Assembly (NCBI GenBank): GCA_016200155.1
Contig: JACQFG010000139.1
Span: 1 to 17,341, forward strand
Length of the DNA stretch: 17,341 nt
Reading direction: 5' to 3'
DNA from: Planctomycetota bacterium
Lineage (GTDB): Bacteria > Planctomycetota > Planctomycetia > Gemmatales > Gemmataceae
The translations under genes and the position numbers were made by a program. Shown here piece after piece: positions 6,766-12,893 of the stretch. Under the pieces are notes generated by a model. The model was not told the origin of the DNA, did not search any database, and saw only the letters and a list, made by a program, of their open reading frames with translations. Numbering within the stretch: position 1 is the first letter of the stretch; each line of letters starts with the position of its first letter.

Positions 6766-8085
6766 ATGCAGGCCGGTGAACTCGATGTGTCAGCCCGGCC
6801 GACGCGCGTTCGCTGGCTGGTGTTCGGCCTGGCGTGTGCCGCGAGCTGGCTGCTCTATCTGCACCGCTATGCCTGGGGCATCATTCGGCCGGAGTTCGCC
6901 AGCGAGAATCGGGATCTCGATGCGGTGGATCTTGGCTGGCTCGACTCCGCCTTCCTCGCGACCTACGCCATCGGGCAAATACCCGGCGGCATGGCGGGCG
7001 ATCGCTTTGGGCCGCGCGCCATGCTGAGCGTGCTGGCCCTCGTCTGGTCGCTGGCGGCAGTCGGCGTCGCCTGGACGAGCGGATTCTGGCCGTTGGTCGC
7101 GGCGCGCGGCGTCTTCGGCCTGGCACAGGCGGGCGTCTATCCGGTGCTCAGCAAGATGACGCGAACCTGGTTCCCGATCGGGACGCGCACTTCCGTGCAA
7201 GGCGCCGTCACCGCGATGGGCCGGCTCGGCGCGGCGTTCGCCCCCGTCGTCATCGCCGCCTTCCTGATGGGCATCGTCGGCCTGTCGTGGCAGGTCGCGC
7301 TGCTCGTCCTGAGCGCGCCCGGCCTCTTGCTCGCCGTCGGCTTCTGGTTCGTCGTCCGCGACAATCCACGCCAGCATCCCTGGACGAATCCGGCCGAGCA
7401 ATTTCTCGTCGATCCGCGTGTCGAAACCACTGCGATCCGTGCAGGCGAGCCACCCTTGCAGATTGTTCCGCGACCCGCGTTAACCTTCACCGCAGCGTCC
7501 GTGTTCAGTCTGACAATGCTGTTGCTCTACACGTTTCTGAGCACGTTCCAGGATCAGTTCTTCGTCAACTGGCTGCCGTCGTTTCTTCAAGACGAAAAGG
7601 GATTCGACAAGATCACGATGGGCCTGTACGCCCCGTTGCCCTTCATCGGCGGCGCGATCGGCGGTGTCGTCGGCGGCGTCCTGAACGACGTGTTGATCCG
7701 CCAGCTCGGCAGCCGGCGCTGGGCCCGCAGCCTGGTCGCGTTCACGGGCAAGTTCGTCGCCGCCTGGCTGGTAGTGCTGAGCGTGCAGATGGAGGACGGC
7801 CGGGTGACGATGATGGTGCTGCTGGCGGTGCGGGTGTTCAGCGACTGGAGCCTGCCGACGCAATGGGCCGCCGTCACCGACATGGGAGGCCGAGCCGGCG
7901 CGACCCTGTTCGGCATCGTCAACACGGTCGGCATTGCGGGCGGCTTCATCGCCGGCCCGCTGTTCGGCATGCTCAAAAAGGAATACGGCTACGACGGCCT
8001 GTTCTATGGCGTCGCAGTCTTGTGCGCGGCGGCGGCGGTCGTGTGGCTGTTCGTGGATTGCACGAAGCGGGTCGTGGAGGATTAG
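6766..8085 (+). CDS. Major facilitator superfamily transporter
   Basis: The 439-residue product is a polytopic inner-membrane protein with about 12 hydrophobic segments in two halves separated by a soluble linker (about residues 205-240). The first half contains 'YAIGQIPGGMAGDRFGPRAML' (about 67-87), the MFS cytoplasmic loop motif (G-D-R-x-G-x-R). 'WLLYLHRYAWGIIRPEF' resembles the first helix of anion:cation symporter (GlpT/ExuT-type) members, so an organic anion or sugar acid is a plausible substrate, but I cannot name one. I chose the ATG at 6766, with CGGAG about 8 bases upstream; a TTG at 6691 would add a polar 25-residue extension lying in promoter sequence. It is divergent from the dimethylformamidase-like gene. 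Confidence 0.88.
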   Translation: MQAGELDVSARPTRVRWLVFGLACAASWLLYLHRYAWGIIRPEFASENRDLDAVDLGWLDSAFLATYAIGQIPGGMAGDRFGPRAMLSVLALVWSLAAVGVAWTSGFWPLVAARGVFGLAQAGVYPVLSKMTRTWFPIGTRTSVQGAVTAMGRLGAAFAPVVIAAFLMGIVGLSWQVALLVLSAPGLLLAVGFWFVVRDNPRQHPWTNPAEQFLVDPRVETTAIRAGEPPLQIVPRPALTFTAASVFSLTMLLLYTFLSTFQDQFFVNWLPSFLQDEKGFDKITMGLYAPLPFIGGAIGGVVGGVLNDVLIRQLGSRRWARSLVAFTGKFVAAWLVVLSVQMEDGRVTMMVLLAVRVFSDWSLPTQWAAVTDMGGRAGATLFGIVNTVGIAGGFIAGPLFGMLKKEYGYDGLFYGVAVLCAAAAVVWLFVDCTKRVVED

Positions 8086-8087
8086 CC

Positions 8088-8116
8088 TTGTGCTCTGTCC
8101 GCCATTGGCGTATAGT
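8088..8116 (+). promoter_or_regulatory. Candidate leaderless promoter of the second toxin-antitoxin module
   Basis: TTGTGC (8088-8093) and TATAGT (8111-8116, 5 of 6 matches to the -10) are exactly 17 bases apart, starting three bases after the MFS stop codon. The expected start site falls on or next to the ATG at 8122, implying a leaderless toxin message. The first toxin gene shows similar geometry, with TACTAT ending 6 bases before its ATG. Confidence 0.5.
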
Positions 8117-8121
8117 CATCC

Positions 8122-8438
8122 ATGCGATTCATCGAACGCCGATCTTCACCAGAGCGATCGACAAGCTGCTGAACACCGAGGAATACTTGACCCTGCAAAG
8201 CGCGTTGCTGAAACGCCCAGGTCGCGGTGCGGTGATTCCGGGCTCGAAGGGATTGCGAAAAACACGCTGGCCGCGCCCGGGCGCCGGTAAACGCGGCGGC
8301 CTTCGAATCGTCTACTATTGGGATCCGGCGACGGAGACGTTTTATCTCCTTTATGCTTACTCCAAGAGTGGACGCGACGATCTCACTCCAACGCAGCGAC
8401 GCACGCTTGCGCGCCTCGTGCAAGAGGAATTCCAATGA
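8122..8438 (+). pseudogene. RelE/HigB2-type toxin gene with a one-base deletion near the start
   Basis: The frame ending at 8438 encodes a clear RelE/HigB2-type toxin: 'TPIFTRAIDKLLNTEEYLTLQSALLKRPGRGAVIPGSKGLRKTRWPRPGAGKRGGLRIVYYWDPATETFYLLYAYSKSGRDDLTPTQ', ending in 'VQEEFQ'. Relatives begin 'M-x-F-I-E-T-P-I-F-T'. Here the ATG at 8122 reads 'MRFIE' in a different frame, and the toxin frame takes over at ACG (8136-8138). One extra A after GAA at 8134-8136 would give 'MRFIETPIFT' exactly, so I infer a deletion in an AAA run. The intact frame has no ATG or GTG before 'TPIFT'. Its only near-cognate start is a TTG at 8088, which coincides with the likely -35 box. Either the toxin is dead, it uses TTG, or the base is a sequencing error. 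Confidence 0.75.
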
Positions 8439-8722
8439 ACCGCAAAGACTTCGCGCAGCTAACGGCCAGCGTCAAGCAGGCGGACAAGATTCGCCGAGGC
8501 GAAGCCAAGCCTGGCCGCGTGACGGAGTATGCGCTGGACGTGAAGCGCATTCGCCGCAAGCTGGGGCAATCGCAAGCGCAGTTTGCCCGAATGATCGGCG
8601 TGAGCATCGCGACCTTGCAAAACTGGGAGCAGGGACGACGCCGGCCCGATGGCCCCGCCTGTGCGCTCTTGAAGGTCGCGGCCCACAATCCCGAAGCAGT
8701 CGCGACGGCGCTCGCGAAGTAG
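8435..8722 (+). CDS. HigA2/NadS-type HTH antitoxin
   Basis: This 95-residue protein ends in an Xre-family helix-turn-helix: 'VKRIRRKLGQSQAQFARMIGVSIATLQNWEQGRRRPDGPACALLKVAAHNPEAV' (about residues 37-90). This is the standard layout of antitoxins paired with RelE/HigB2-type toxins. The N-terminal 'FAQLTASVKQADKIRRGEAKPGRV' is the usual toxin-binding region. Its ATG overlaps the toxin stop (ATGA at 8435-8438), with AGAGGA about 7 bases upstream, so the two are translationally coupled. The antitoxin looks intact although its toxin is apparently frameshifted. It should repress the promoter at 8088-8116. Confidence 0.9.
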   Translation: MNRKDFAQLTASVKQADKIRRGEAKPGRVTEYALDVKRIRRKLGQSQAQFARMIGVSIATLQNWEQGRRRPDGPACALLKVAAHNPEAVATALAK

Positions 8723-8785
8723 ACACGCAAGTGAATGGGGCGCCTTCAGGGCCGAACTCGTCCTTGTTTTGACGATGGTGTTGCC

Positions 8786-9487
8786 ATGTACGAGAAATTC
8801 ACCGACCGGGCCCGCAAGGTGATGCAGCTAACCGCCGATGAGGCGATGCGCTTCAACCACGAATATATCGGCACCGAGCATCTCCTGCTCGCGTTGATTT
8901 CCGAAGGCAGCGGGGTCGCGGCCAATGTGTTGAAGAACCTTGAAGTCAATATGCACAAGGTGCGGTTTGAAGTTGAGAGGATTGTGCAGGCCGGTCCTGA
9001 CATGGTGATGACGGGCAGGCGGCCGCAAACCCCCCGCGCCAAGAAGGCCCTCGAATTCGCAATCGAGGAGGCACGCGCGCTCGGTCATGATCTCGTGGGT
9101 ACCGAGCATTTGCTCCTCGGTGTGCTGCGGGAAGGGGAAGGGCTCGCGGCTCAGGTCCTGATGAATATGGGAGTGCGATTGGAAACAGTTCGCGAGGAGG
9201 TACTCAATTTGTTGGGCCATTCTGGAAGCCTGGCGCGACCCCCTGCATCGGATTGGCAGGATGAGGACGCATCGGAGCCTGAAGGGGCGACGCGGCCGGA
9301 ACTCCAACATTTGCCGGCGTCGGCCCGCGCGATCGTCGCGGAATTCGATTGCCAGATTGACGTGATCAAGGAAGAAAAGGAACAGGCCGTCGGCGCCCAA
9401 TCTTGGGAAAGGGCTGCCGAACATCGCGATCTGGAGTACAAGCTCCGGAAACTGCGGGACGAATTCCTCAGCCATTGGCCACGTTGA
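8786..9487 (+). CDS. ClpC-like N-domain and UVR-motif protein lacking AAA+ modules
   Basis: The 233-residue product carries a double Clp N-terminal repeat: 'FTDRARKVMQLTADEAMRFNHEYIGTEHLLLALI' (about 5-38) and 'TPRAKKALEFAIEEARALGHDLVGTEHLLLGVL' (about 82-114). After a flexible acidic linker (about 145-180) comes a UVR-like helical hairpin, 'IDVIKEEKEQAVGAQSWERAAEHRDLEYKLRKLRDEF' (191-227). In full ClpC the N-domain binds adaptors and substrates and the UVR-like segment lies in the middle domain, but here both Walker ATPase modules are absent and the gene ends naturally. It may act as an adaptor or modulator of ClpC/ClpP, or recognise substrates (inferred). No strong ribosome-binding site is seen; the ATG at 8786 is chosen because the family begins 'MYEKFTDRAR'. 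Confidence 0.87.
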   Translation: MYEKFTDRARKVMQLTADEAMRFNHEYIGTEHLLLALISEGSGVAANVLKNLEVNMHKVRFEVERIVQAGPDMVMTGRRPQTPRAKKALEFAIEEARALGHDLVGTEHLLLGVLREGEGLAAQVLMNMGVRLETVREEVLNLLGHSGSLARPPASDWQDEDASEPEGATRPELQHLPASARAIVAEFDCQIDVIKEEKEQAVGAQSWERAAEHRDLEYKLRKLRDEFLSHWPR

Positions 9488-9507
9488 CATCTTGACAGGG
9501 AACCCAC

Positions 9508-10593
9508 ATGAAAATCACCCGCCTCGACGCTTGCCGCGTTCGCATTCCGCAGAAACCGCCGATCGCGCCGTATCAGAATCGCTACAAGGCCGGCACCTAC
9601 AAAGAGTCGCTGCTCATCCGGCTTGAGACCGACGGCGGGCTTGTCGGCTGGGGCGAGACTCCCGATGACTGGATCAACAAGTCGTTCGAAGGGACGCCCG
9701 TCGATCGGCTGCGCTCGGCGGTTGTCGGCCGCGATCCGTTTGATGTCGAAGCGTTCTATGCCGACAACACGCTCGGCAGCTATTTGGCCAGCGGCGTCGA
9801 AATGGCGTTCTGGGACATCATCGGCAAGGCGACCAAGCAACCGCTCTACAAACTGCTCGGCGGGGCGGTGCGGTCCAAGAAGATCGAGCTGGCGGCGTGC
9901 ATGGGCATACGGCCCTATCAGGAAGCCAAGGACATCGCCAAGTGCTATCTCGACCAGGGCTTCACGACGCTAAAGACGAAAGCCGGCCGACGTGCCGAGG
10001 AGGACCTCGAAATGGTCCGCGGCATCCGCGACGGCGTCGGCGATCGGCTCAAGCTGCGCATCGATCCCAACATGGGCTACGAACCCGACGTCGCGCTTTC
10101 CTTGGCTCGCGATCTCGAAAAGTATCACCTCGAATACTTCGAGCAGCCGATGGAGTTCAGCCGCATCGGCGAGTCGGCCCGGCTGCGCAAGATGACGAAG
10201 ACGCCGCTGGGACTGAACGAATCGGTGACGACGCCGGAGATCGCCCTGCAGATCCTGACGCTCGGCGCCGCGGACGTGCTGTTGCCCGACACCTATCAGT
10301 GCGGCGGCATCCTCGGCGTCAAGAAGGTGGCGGCATTGTGCGAGGCCGCGAAGATCCCGTGCGTCTTCCATTGCGCGCACGATCTCGGCTTGAAGACCGC
10401 GGCCATGCTGCACACCGTCGTCAGCACGCCGAACTTCCCGCTGGCGAACGATTGCACCTACTATGGCCTGGAAGGCGACATCATCACGCCGCTGCACGCG
10501 ATCGAGCGCGGCCACATGCCGGTGCCGGAGGGACACGGGCTGGGCGTGAACGTGGACGAGGCGAAGGTGGCGAAGTATCGGCTCCCCGTTTAG
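9508..10593 (+). CDS. Enolase-superfamily enzyme (mandelate racemase/muconate lactonizing family)
   Basis: The 361-residue product has the two-domain enolase-superfamily fold: a capping domain to about residue 125, then a TIM-like barrel. Visible catalytic features are K156-T-K158 ('TTLKTKAG'), the presumed metal ligands Asp186 ('RIDPNMG'), Glu212 ('YFEQP') and Glu238 ('LNES'), and a possible His-Asp dyad at Asp261 ('LLPDTYQCGG') and His288 ('VFHCAHD'). The dyad resembles the mandelate racemase subgroup, whose members abstract an alpha-proton from a carboxylate to racemise, epimerise or dehydrate sugar acids. The substrate cannot be read from sequence. AGGGA precedes the ATG by 8 bases. The stop codon (10591-10593) lies inside a palindromic repeat arm. 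Confidence 0.88.
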   Translation: MKITRLDACRVRIPQKPPIAPYQNRYKAGTYKESLLIRLETDGGLVGWGETPDDWINKSFEGTPVDRLRSAVVGRDPFDVEAFYADNTLGSYLASGVEMAFWDIIGKATKQPLYKLLGGAVRSKKIELAACMGIRPYQEAKDIAKCYLDQGFTTLKTKAGRRAEEDLEMVRGIRDGVGDRLKLRIDPNMGYEPDVALSLARDLEKYHLEYFEQPMEFSRIGESARLRKMTKTPLGLNESVTTPEIALQILTLGAADVLLPDTYQCGGILGVKKVAALCEAAKIPCVFHCAHDLGLKTAAMLHTVVSTPNFPLANDCTYYGLEGDIITPLHAIERGHMPVPEGHGLGVNVDEAKVAKYRLPV

Positions 10594-10660
10594 CGCCCGC
10601 AGGTTGTTTGCAACCGATTGGTGCATGCAGCGACTTCGCAGGCCGCGCGGGCGCTAAACG
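10587..10660. repeat. 74-bp palindromic repeat, GTTTAGCGCCCGC family (long copy)
   Basis: CGTTTAGCGCCCGC (10587-10600) is perfectly inverted at 10647-10660. The interior contains a small hairpin, GGTTG-TTTG-CAACC (10602-10615), and TGCATGCA (10622-10629). The outer arms match those of the element at 4933-4974. The TAG inside the left arm is the stop codon of the enolase-superfamily gene, so the element overlaps coding sequence. Confidence 0.85.
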
Positions 10661-10674
10661 AAAACAAAACAAAC

Positions 10675-11229
10675 ATGGAATCCGTCGGCCTATATGCCCA
10701 GGTGCTCGGTGATCGCTGGCACGAACTCGCGGAAATCGTGCGACGGCTGCACACGCCGGGTACTGTTGTTCGCGCTGCCGGCATTTTTTCAGTTCGCCGC
10801 GGCAATCGTTTGGCGCGGGTGATTGCCTCGATCATGGGGCTGCCTGCCGAATGCGACGCGGTTGATGTCCAACTCACCGTCACGCCGACGGGAACACGCG
10901 AGGAATGGCGTCGGCTCTTCGGCGCCAAGCCGTTCGTCAGCCTGCAATGGCTCGACGCCGGCAAGCTCTTCGAACGGATCGGGCTCTCCGAGACACAACT
11001 CGAGTTTGACGTCGTTGACGGCGGTCTTCATTATCGGACGGGGAGAACGGCGTTGCGTCTGGGGTTCATCCGCTTGCCGCTGCCGCGCTTTCTTGCGCCG
11101 CGCGTCATTGCCTGGGAGAAACCCGATGGCGATAAGCTCTCGGTGCATATTGAAGTCCATCTGCCGATGCTGGGGCATCTGATCACCTACGAAGGGACCT
11201 TAGCGAGCATTGAGGCACGAAACTCGTAG
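10675..11229 (+). CDS. DUF4166 domain protein
   Basis: The 184-residue product matches the DUF4166 pattern: 'LGDRWHELAEIVRRLHTPGTVVRAAGIFSVRRG', 'EEWRRLFGAKPFVSLQW', 'LFERIGLSETQLEFDVVDGGLHYRTGRTALRLGFIRLPLPRFLAPRVIAWEK' and 'IEVHLPMLGHLITYEGTL'. The domain is widespread, often fused to saccharopine-dehydrogenase-like oxidoreductases, and has no agreed function; here it stands alone. I chose the ATG at 10675. It has only an A-rich leader (AAACGAAAACAAAACAAAC) and no Shine-Dalgarno. A GTG at 10618 would start translation inside the palindromic repeat and is less likely. The stop codon touches the next palindromic element. Confidence 0.82.
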   Translation: MESVGLYAQVLGDRWHELAEIVRRLHTPGTVVRAAGIFSVRRGNRLARVIASIMGLPAECDAVDVQLTVTPTGTREEWRRLFGAKPFVSLQWLDAGKLFERIGLSETQLEFDVVDGGLHYRTGRTALRLGFIRLPLPRFLAPRVIAWEKPDGDKLSVHIEVHLPMLGHLITYEGTLASIEARNS

Positions 11230-11306
11230 GGACAAGCTGCCAGCTTGTCCCTGAAGCGTCGGTTGCCTAACCTTGCTCTGAGACAAGCTGGCAGCTTGTC
11301 CCTACG
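11225..11306. repeat. 82-bp paired palindromic element (BIME-like)
   Basis: Two short palindromes, GACAAGCTG-C-CAGCTTGTC (core 11231-11249) and GACAAGCTG-G-CAGCTTGTC (11282-11300), are separated by a 30-base spacer. The outer ends form a perfect 15-bp inverted repeat: CGTAGGGACAAGCTG (11225-11239) against 11292-11306. The layout resembles a pair of REP sequences. It fills the gap between the DUF4166 gene, whose TAG stop (11227-11229) lies in the left end, and the ribosome-binding site of the PLP enzyme gene. Confidence 0.85.
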
Positions 11307-11322
11307 GAAACGAGGTAAGCGT

Positions 11323-12360
11323 ATGGCATCTACCGCATTGACCACCGAACAACTACGCCAGGCTGCATCGAAGCTGCCGCGCGTGAAGCTCGCGCATCTG
11401 CCGACGCCGCTCGAAGAAGTCAAGCGCTTCGCCGCCGCCATCAAGGGGCCGCGCATTCTCCTCAAGCGCGACGATTGCACCGGCATGGTCATGGGAGGCA
11501 ACAAGACGCGGCACAACGAGTTCCTCTTCGGCGAGGCCCTCAAGCAGAATGCCGACTGTCTCGTGTGGGGCGCCGGTGTGCAGTCCAACAACTGCCGGCA
11601 AACGGCGGCGGCCTGCAACAAGCTCGGCCTCGATTGCTACCTCTATCTGACGCGGGCGGCCCACAACGACGACGTCCAGGGCAACCTGCTGCTCGATCAT
11701 CTCATGGGCGCGAAGGTCACGATCATCGACACGCCGATGGGCCCGGAACTCGACGACCTGTTGCTCGCCAAGGCCAAGGAGCTGCGCGCCGCGGGACGTC
11801 GGCCGTTCGTTTGGGACCGCGTCACTGGCCGGCCGATCGCCGCCGTCAGTTATGCCCTGGTGCTGGCGGAACTGCTCGATCAGGCGCGGGCGATGGGCGT
11901 CGAACCGACGCACGTCTACTGCGCCGCGGCCGGCGCCACCGGCGGCGGGCTGGCGATCGGCAAAGCGATCCTCGGCTGGCCCGGCAAGGTCCGCCTGCTC
12001 TGCCCGATCCGCTGGCCCTGGGACACGCCGAAAGATATCGCCGAGGTCGCCAATCAGACGGCCACGCTGCTCGGCCTGCCGCATCGGCTAACGGGCGCCG
12101 ACATCGACATTCGCGACGACTACATGGGCCCGAAATACGGCGCCGTCACCCCGTCGGGCCGCGAGGCGATGGACCTCATCGCGAAAACGGAAGGGATTCT
12201 GCTCGACCCGGTCTACACGGCCAAGGCGATGGCTGGGTTGATCGATGATGCGAGACAGGGGCGGTTGGGCGCGAAGGATTGCGCGGTGTTCGTCCACACG
12301 GGCGGCACGCCAGCGGTGTTCGCGTATCGGGATGAGTTGATGGGAACACGTGAGGGGTGA
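11323..12360 (+). CDS. PLP-dependent D-cysteine desulfhydrase/ACC deaminase-family enzyme
   Basis: The 345-residue product is a fold-type II PLP enzyme. 'LLKRDDCTGMVMGGNKTRHNEF' (about 46-67) contains the PLP-binding lysine, Lys61, in the family motif 'G-G-N-K-x-R'. 'GAGVQSNNCRQTAAAC' (84-98) corresponds to the usual 'Q-S-N-H-x-R-x-T-A-A', with Asn where relatives often have His. 'CAAAGATGGGLAIG' is the phosphate-binding loop, and 'VFVHTGGTPAVFAYRDEL' is the typical C-terminal motif. Family members break down D-cysteine to pyruvate, sulfide and ammonia, or deaminate 1-aminocyclopropane-1-carboxylate; the sequence does not decide between these or another D-amino acid. GAGGT lies 7 bases before the ATG at 11323. 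Confidence 0.88.
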   Translation: MASTALTTEQLRQAASKLPRVKLAHLPTPLEEVKRFAAAIKGPRILLKRDDCTGMVMGGNKTRHNEFLFGEALKQNADCLVWGAGVQSNNCRQTAAACNKLGLDCYLYLTRAAHNDDVQGNLLLDHLMGAKVTIIDTPMGPELDDLLLAKAKELRAAGRRPFVWDRVTGRPIAAVSYALVLAELLDQARAMGVEPTHVYCAAAGATGGGLAIGKAILGWPGKVRLLCPIRWPWDTPKDIAEVANQTATLLGLPHRLTGADIDIRDDYMGPKYGAVTPSGREAMDLIAKTEGILLDPVYTAKAMAGLIDDARQGRLGAKDCAVFVHTGGTPAVFAYRDELMGTREG

Positions 12361-12405
12361 CGAATATCAAAAGTGAGGCGACTGAGGCGAGGCTGGGCAG
12401 AATGA

Positions 12406-12437
12406 ACGAGAACCGGGCGTTTCCGCACGGTTCTCGT
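12406..12437. terminator. Possible bidirectional terminator hairpin
   Basis: ACGAGAACCG (12406-12415) pairs perfectly with CGGTTCTCGT (12428-12437) around a 12-base loop, between the convergent PLP enzyme gene and the small secreted protein gene. Only a weak T-rich stretch follows on the plus strand (TATTTATCTTTT from 12446), and none on the minus strand. Confidence 0.4.
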
Positions 12438-12448
12438 CGGTTCCATAT

Positions 12449-12862
12449 TTATCTTTTCGGAAGGCCCAGTTTTTCCCGGAGGGCATCCAGGTCAGCTTGT
12501 GACAGACCTGAAACTACACCGGTTGACCCTCCAGAAACAGCTGGGGTAGTAGTCGTGGAAATGCCATTCTTCTGCATCAGTTTTTCCGTTCTCGACCGTG
12601 CATCCTTGAGGTTTGCCTCAGTTTGATCGAGGTTGTCGCTGACGGCCTTCGGAACCGTGATCTTCGCTTCGGCCGTGGCACCGCCACCGCCGATCGTTAT
12701 GTTCGGCGCGCCCGGGAAGAACAGGCCCAGAGGGAGAGTGATCGGGTTACTCAGAATTTGCTGGACGAGGGGCCGCTGGAAAAAGGGGCGCCGGGTTTGC
12801 GCATCGGCGTTGACGGTGAAGTAGAGGCTGGCGAGCAGGGTGAGGAACGCAATTTTTTTCAT
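12449..12862 (-). CDS. Small secreted protein of unknown function
   Basis: I do not recognise this 137-residue protein. It has a clear Sec signal, 'MKKIAFLTLLASLYFTVNADA' (cleavage likely after ADA), then a hydrophobic Pro-rich stretch 'VQQILSNPITLPLGLFFPGAPNITIGGGG' (33-61). A charged heptad-like helix follows, 'PKAVSDNLDQTEANLKDARSRTEKLMQKNG' (71-100), then a Ser/Thr/Gly linker and a short terminal helix 'SQADLDALREKLGLPKR'. It starts 31 bases after the stop of the serine protease gene on the same strand, with GGAGA about 8 bases before the ATG, so the two probably form an operon. A longer upstream in-frame start overlaps the protease gene and is unlikely. It could be a substrate or partner of that protease (speculative). 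Confidence 0.75.
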   Translation of the reverse strand: MKKIAFLTLLASLYFTVNADAQTRRPFFQRPLVQQILSNPITLPLGLFFPGAPNITIGGGGATAEAKITVPKAVSDNLDQTEANLKDARSRTEKLMQKNGISTTTTPAVSGGSTGVVSGLSQADLDALREKLGLPKR

Positions 12863-12893
12863 CGGTGTATCTCCAAAAGGGAAGGCGCTGATG

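Noticed and set aside
6834..8438. A long plus-strand frame that seems to fuse a 400-residue Arg-rich protein to the second toxin
   Set aside because: The first 1250 bases are an out-of-phase reading of the MFS gene with no recognisable protein. Only the end (from about 8136) is the toxin, and a promoter lies just after the MFS stop.
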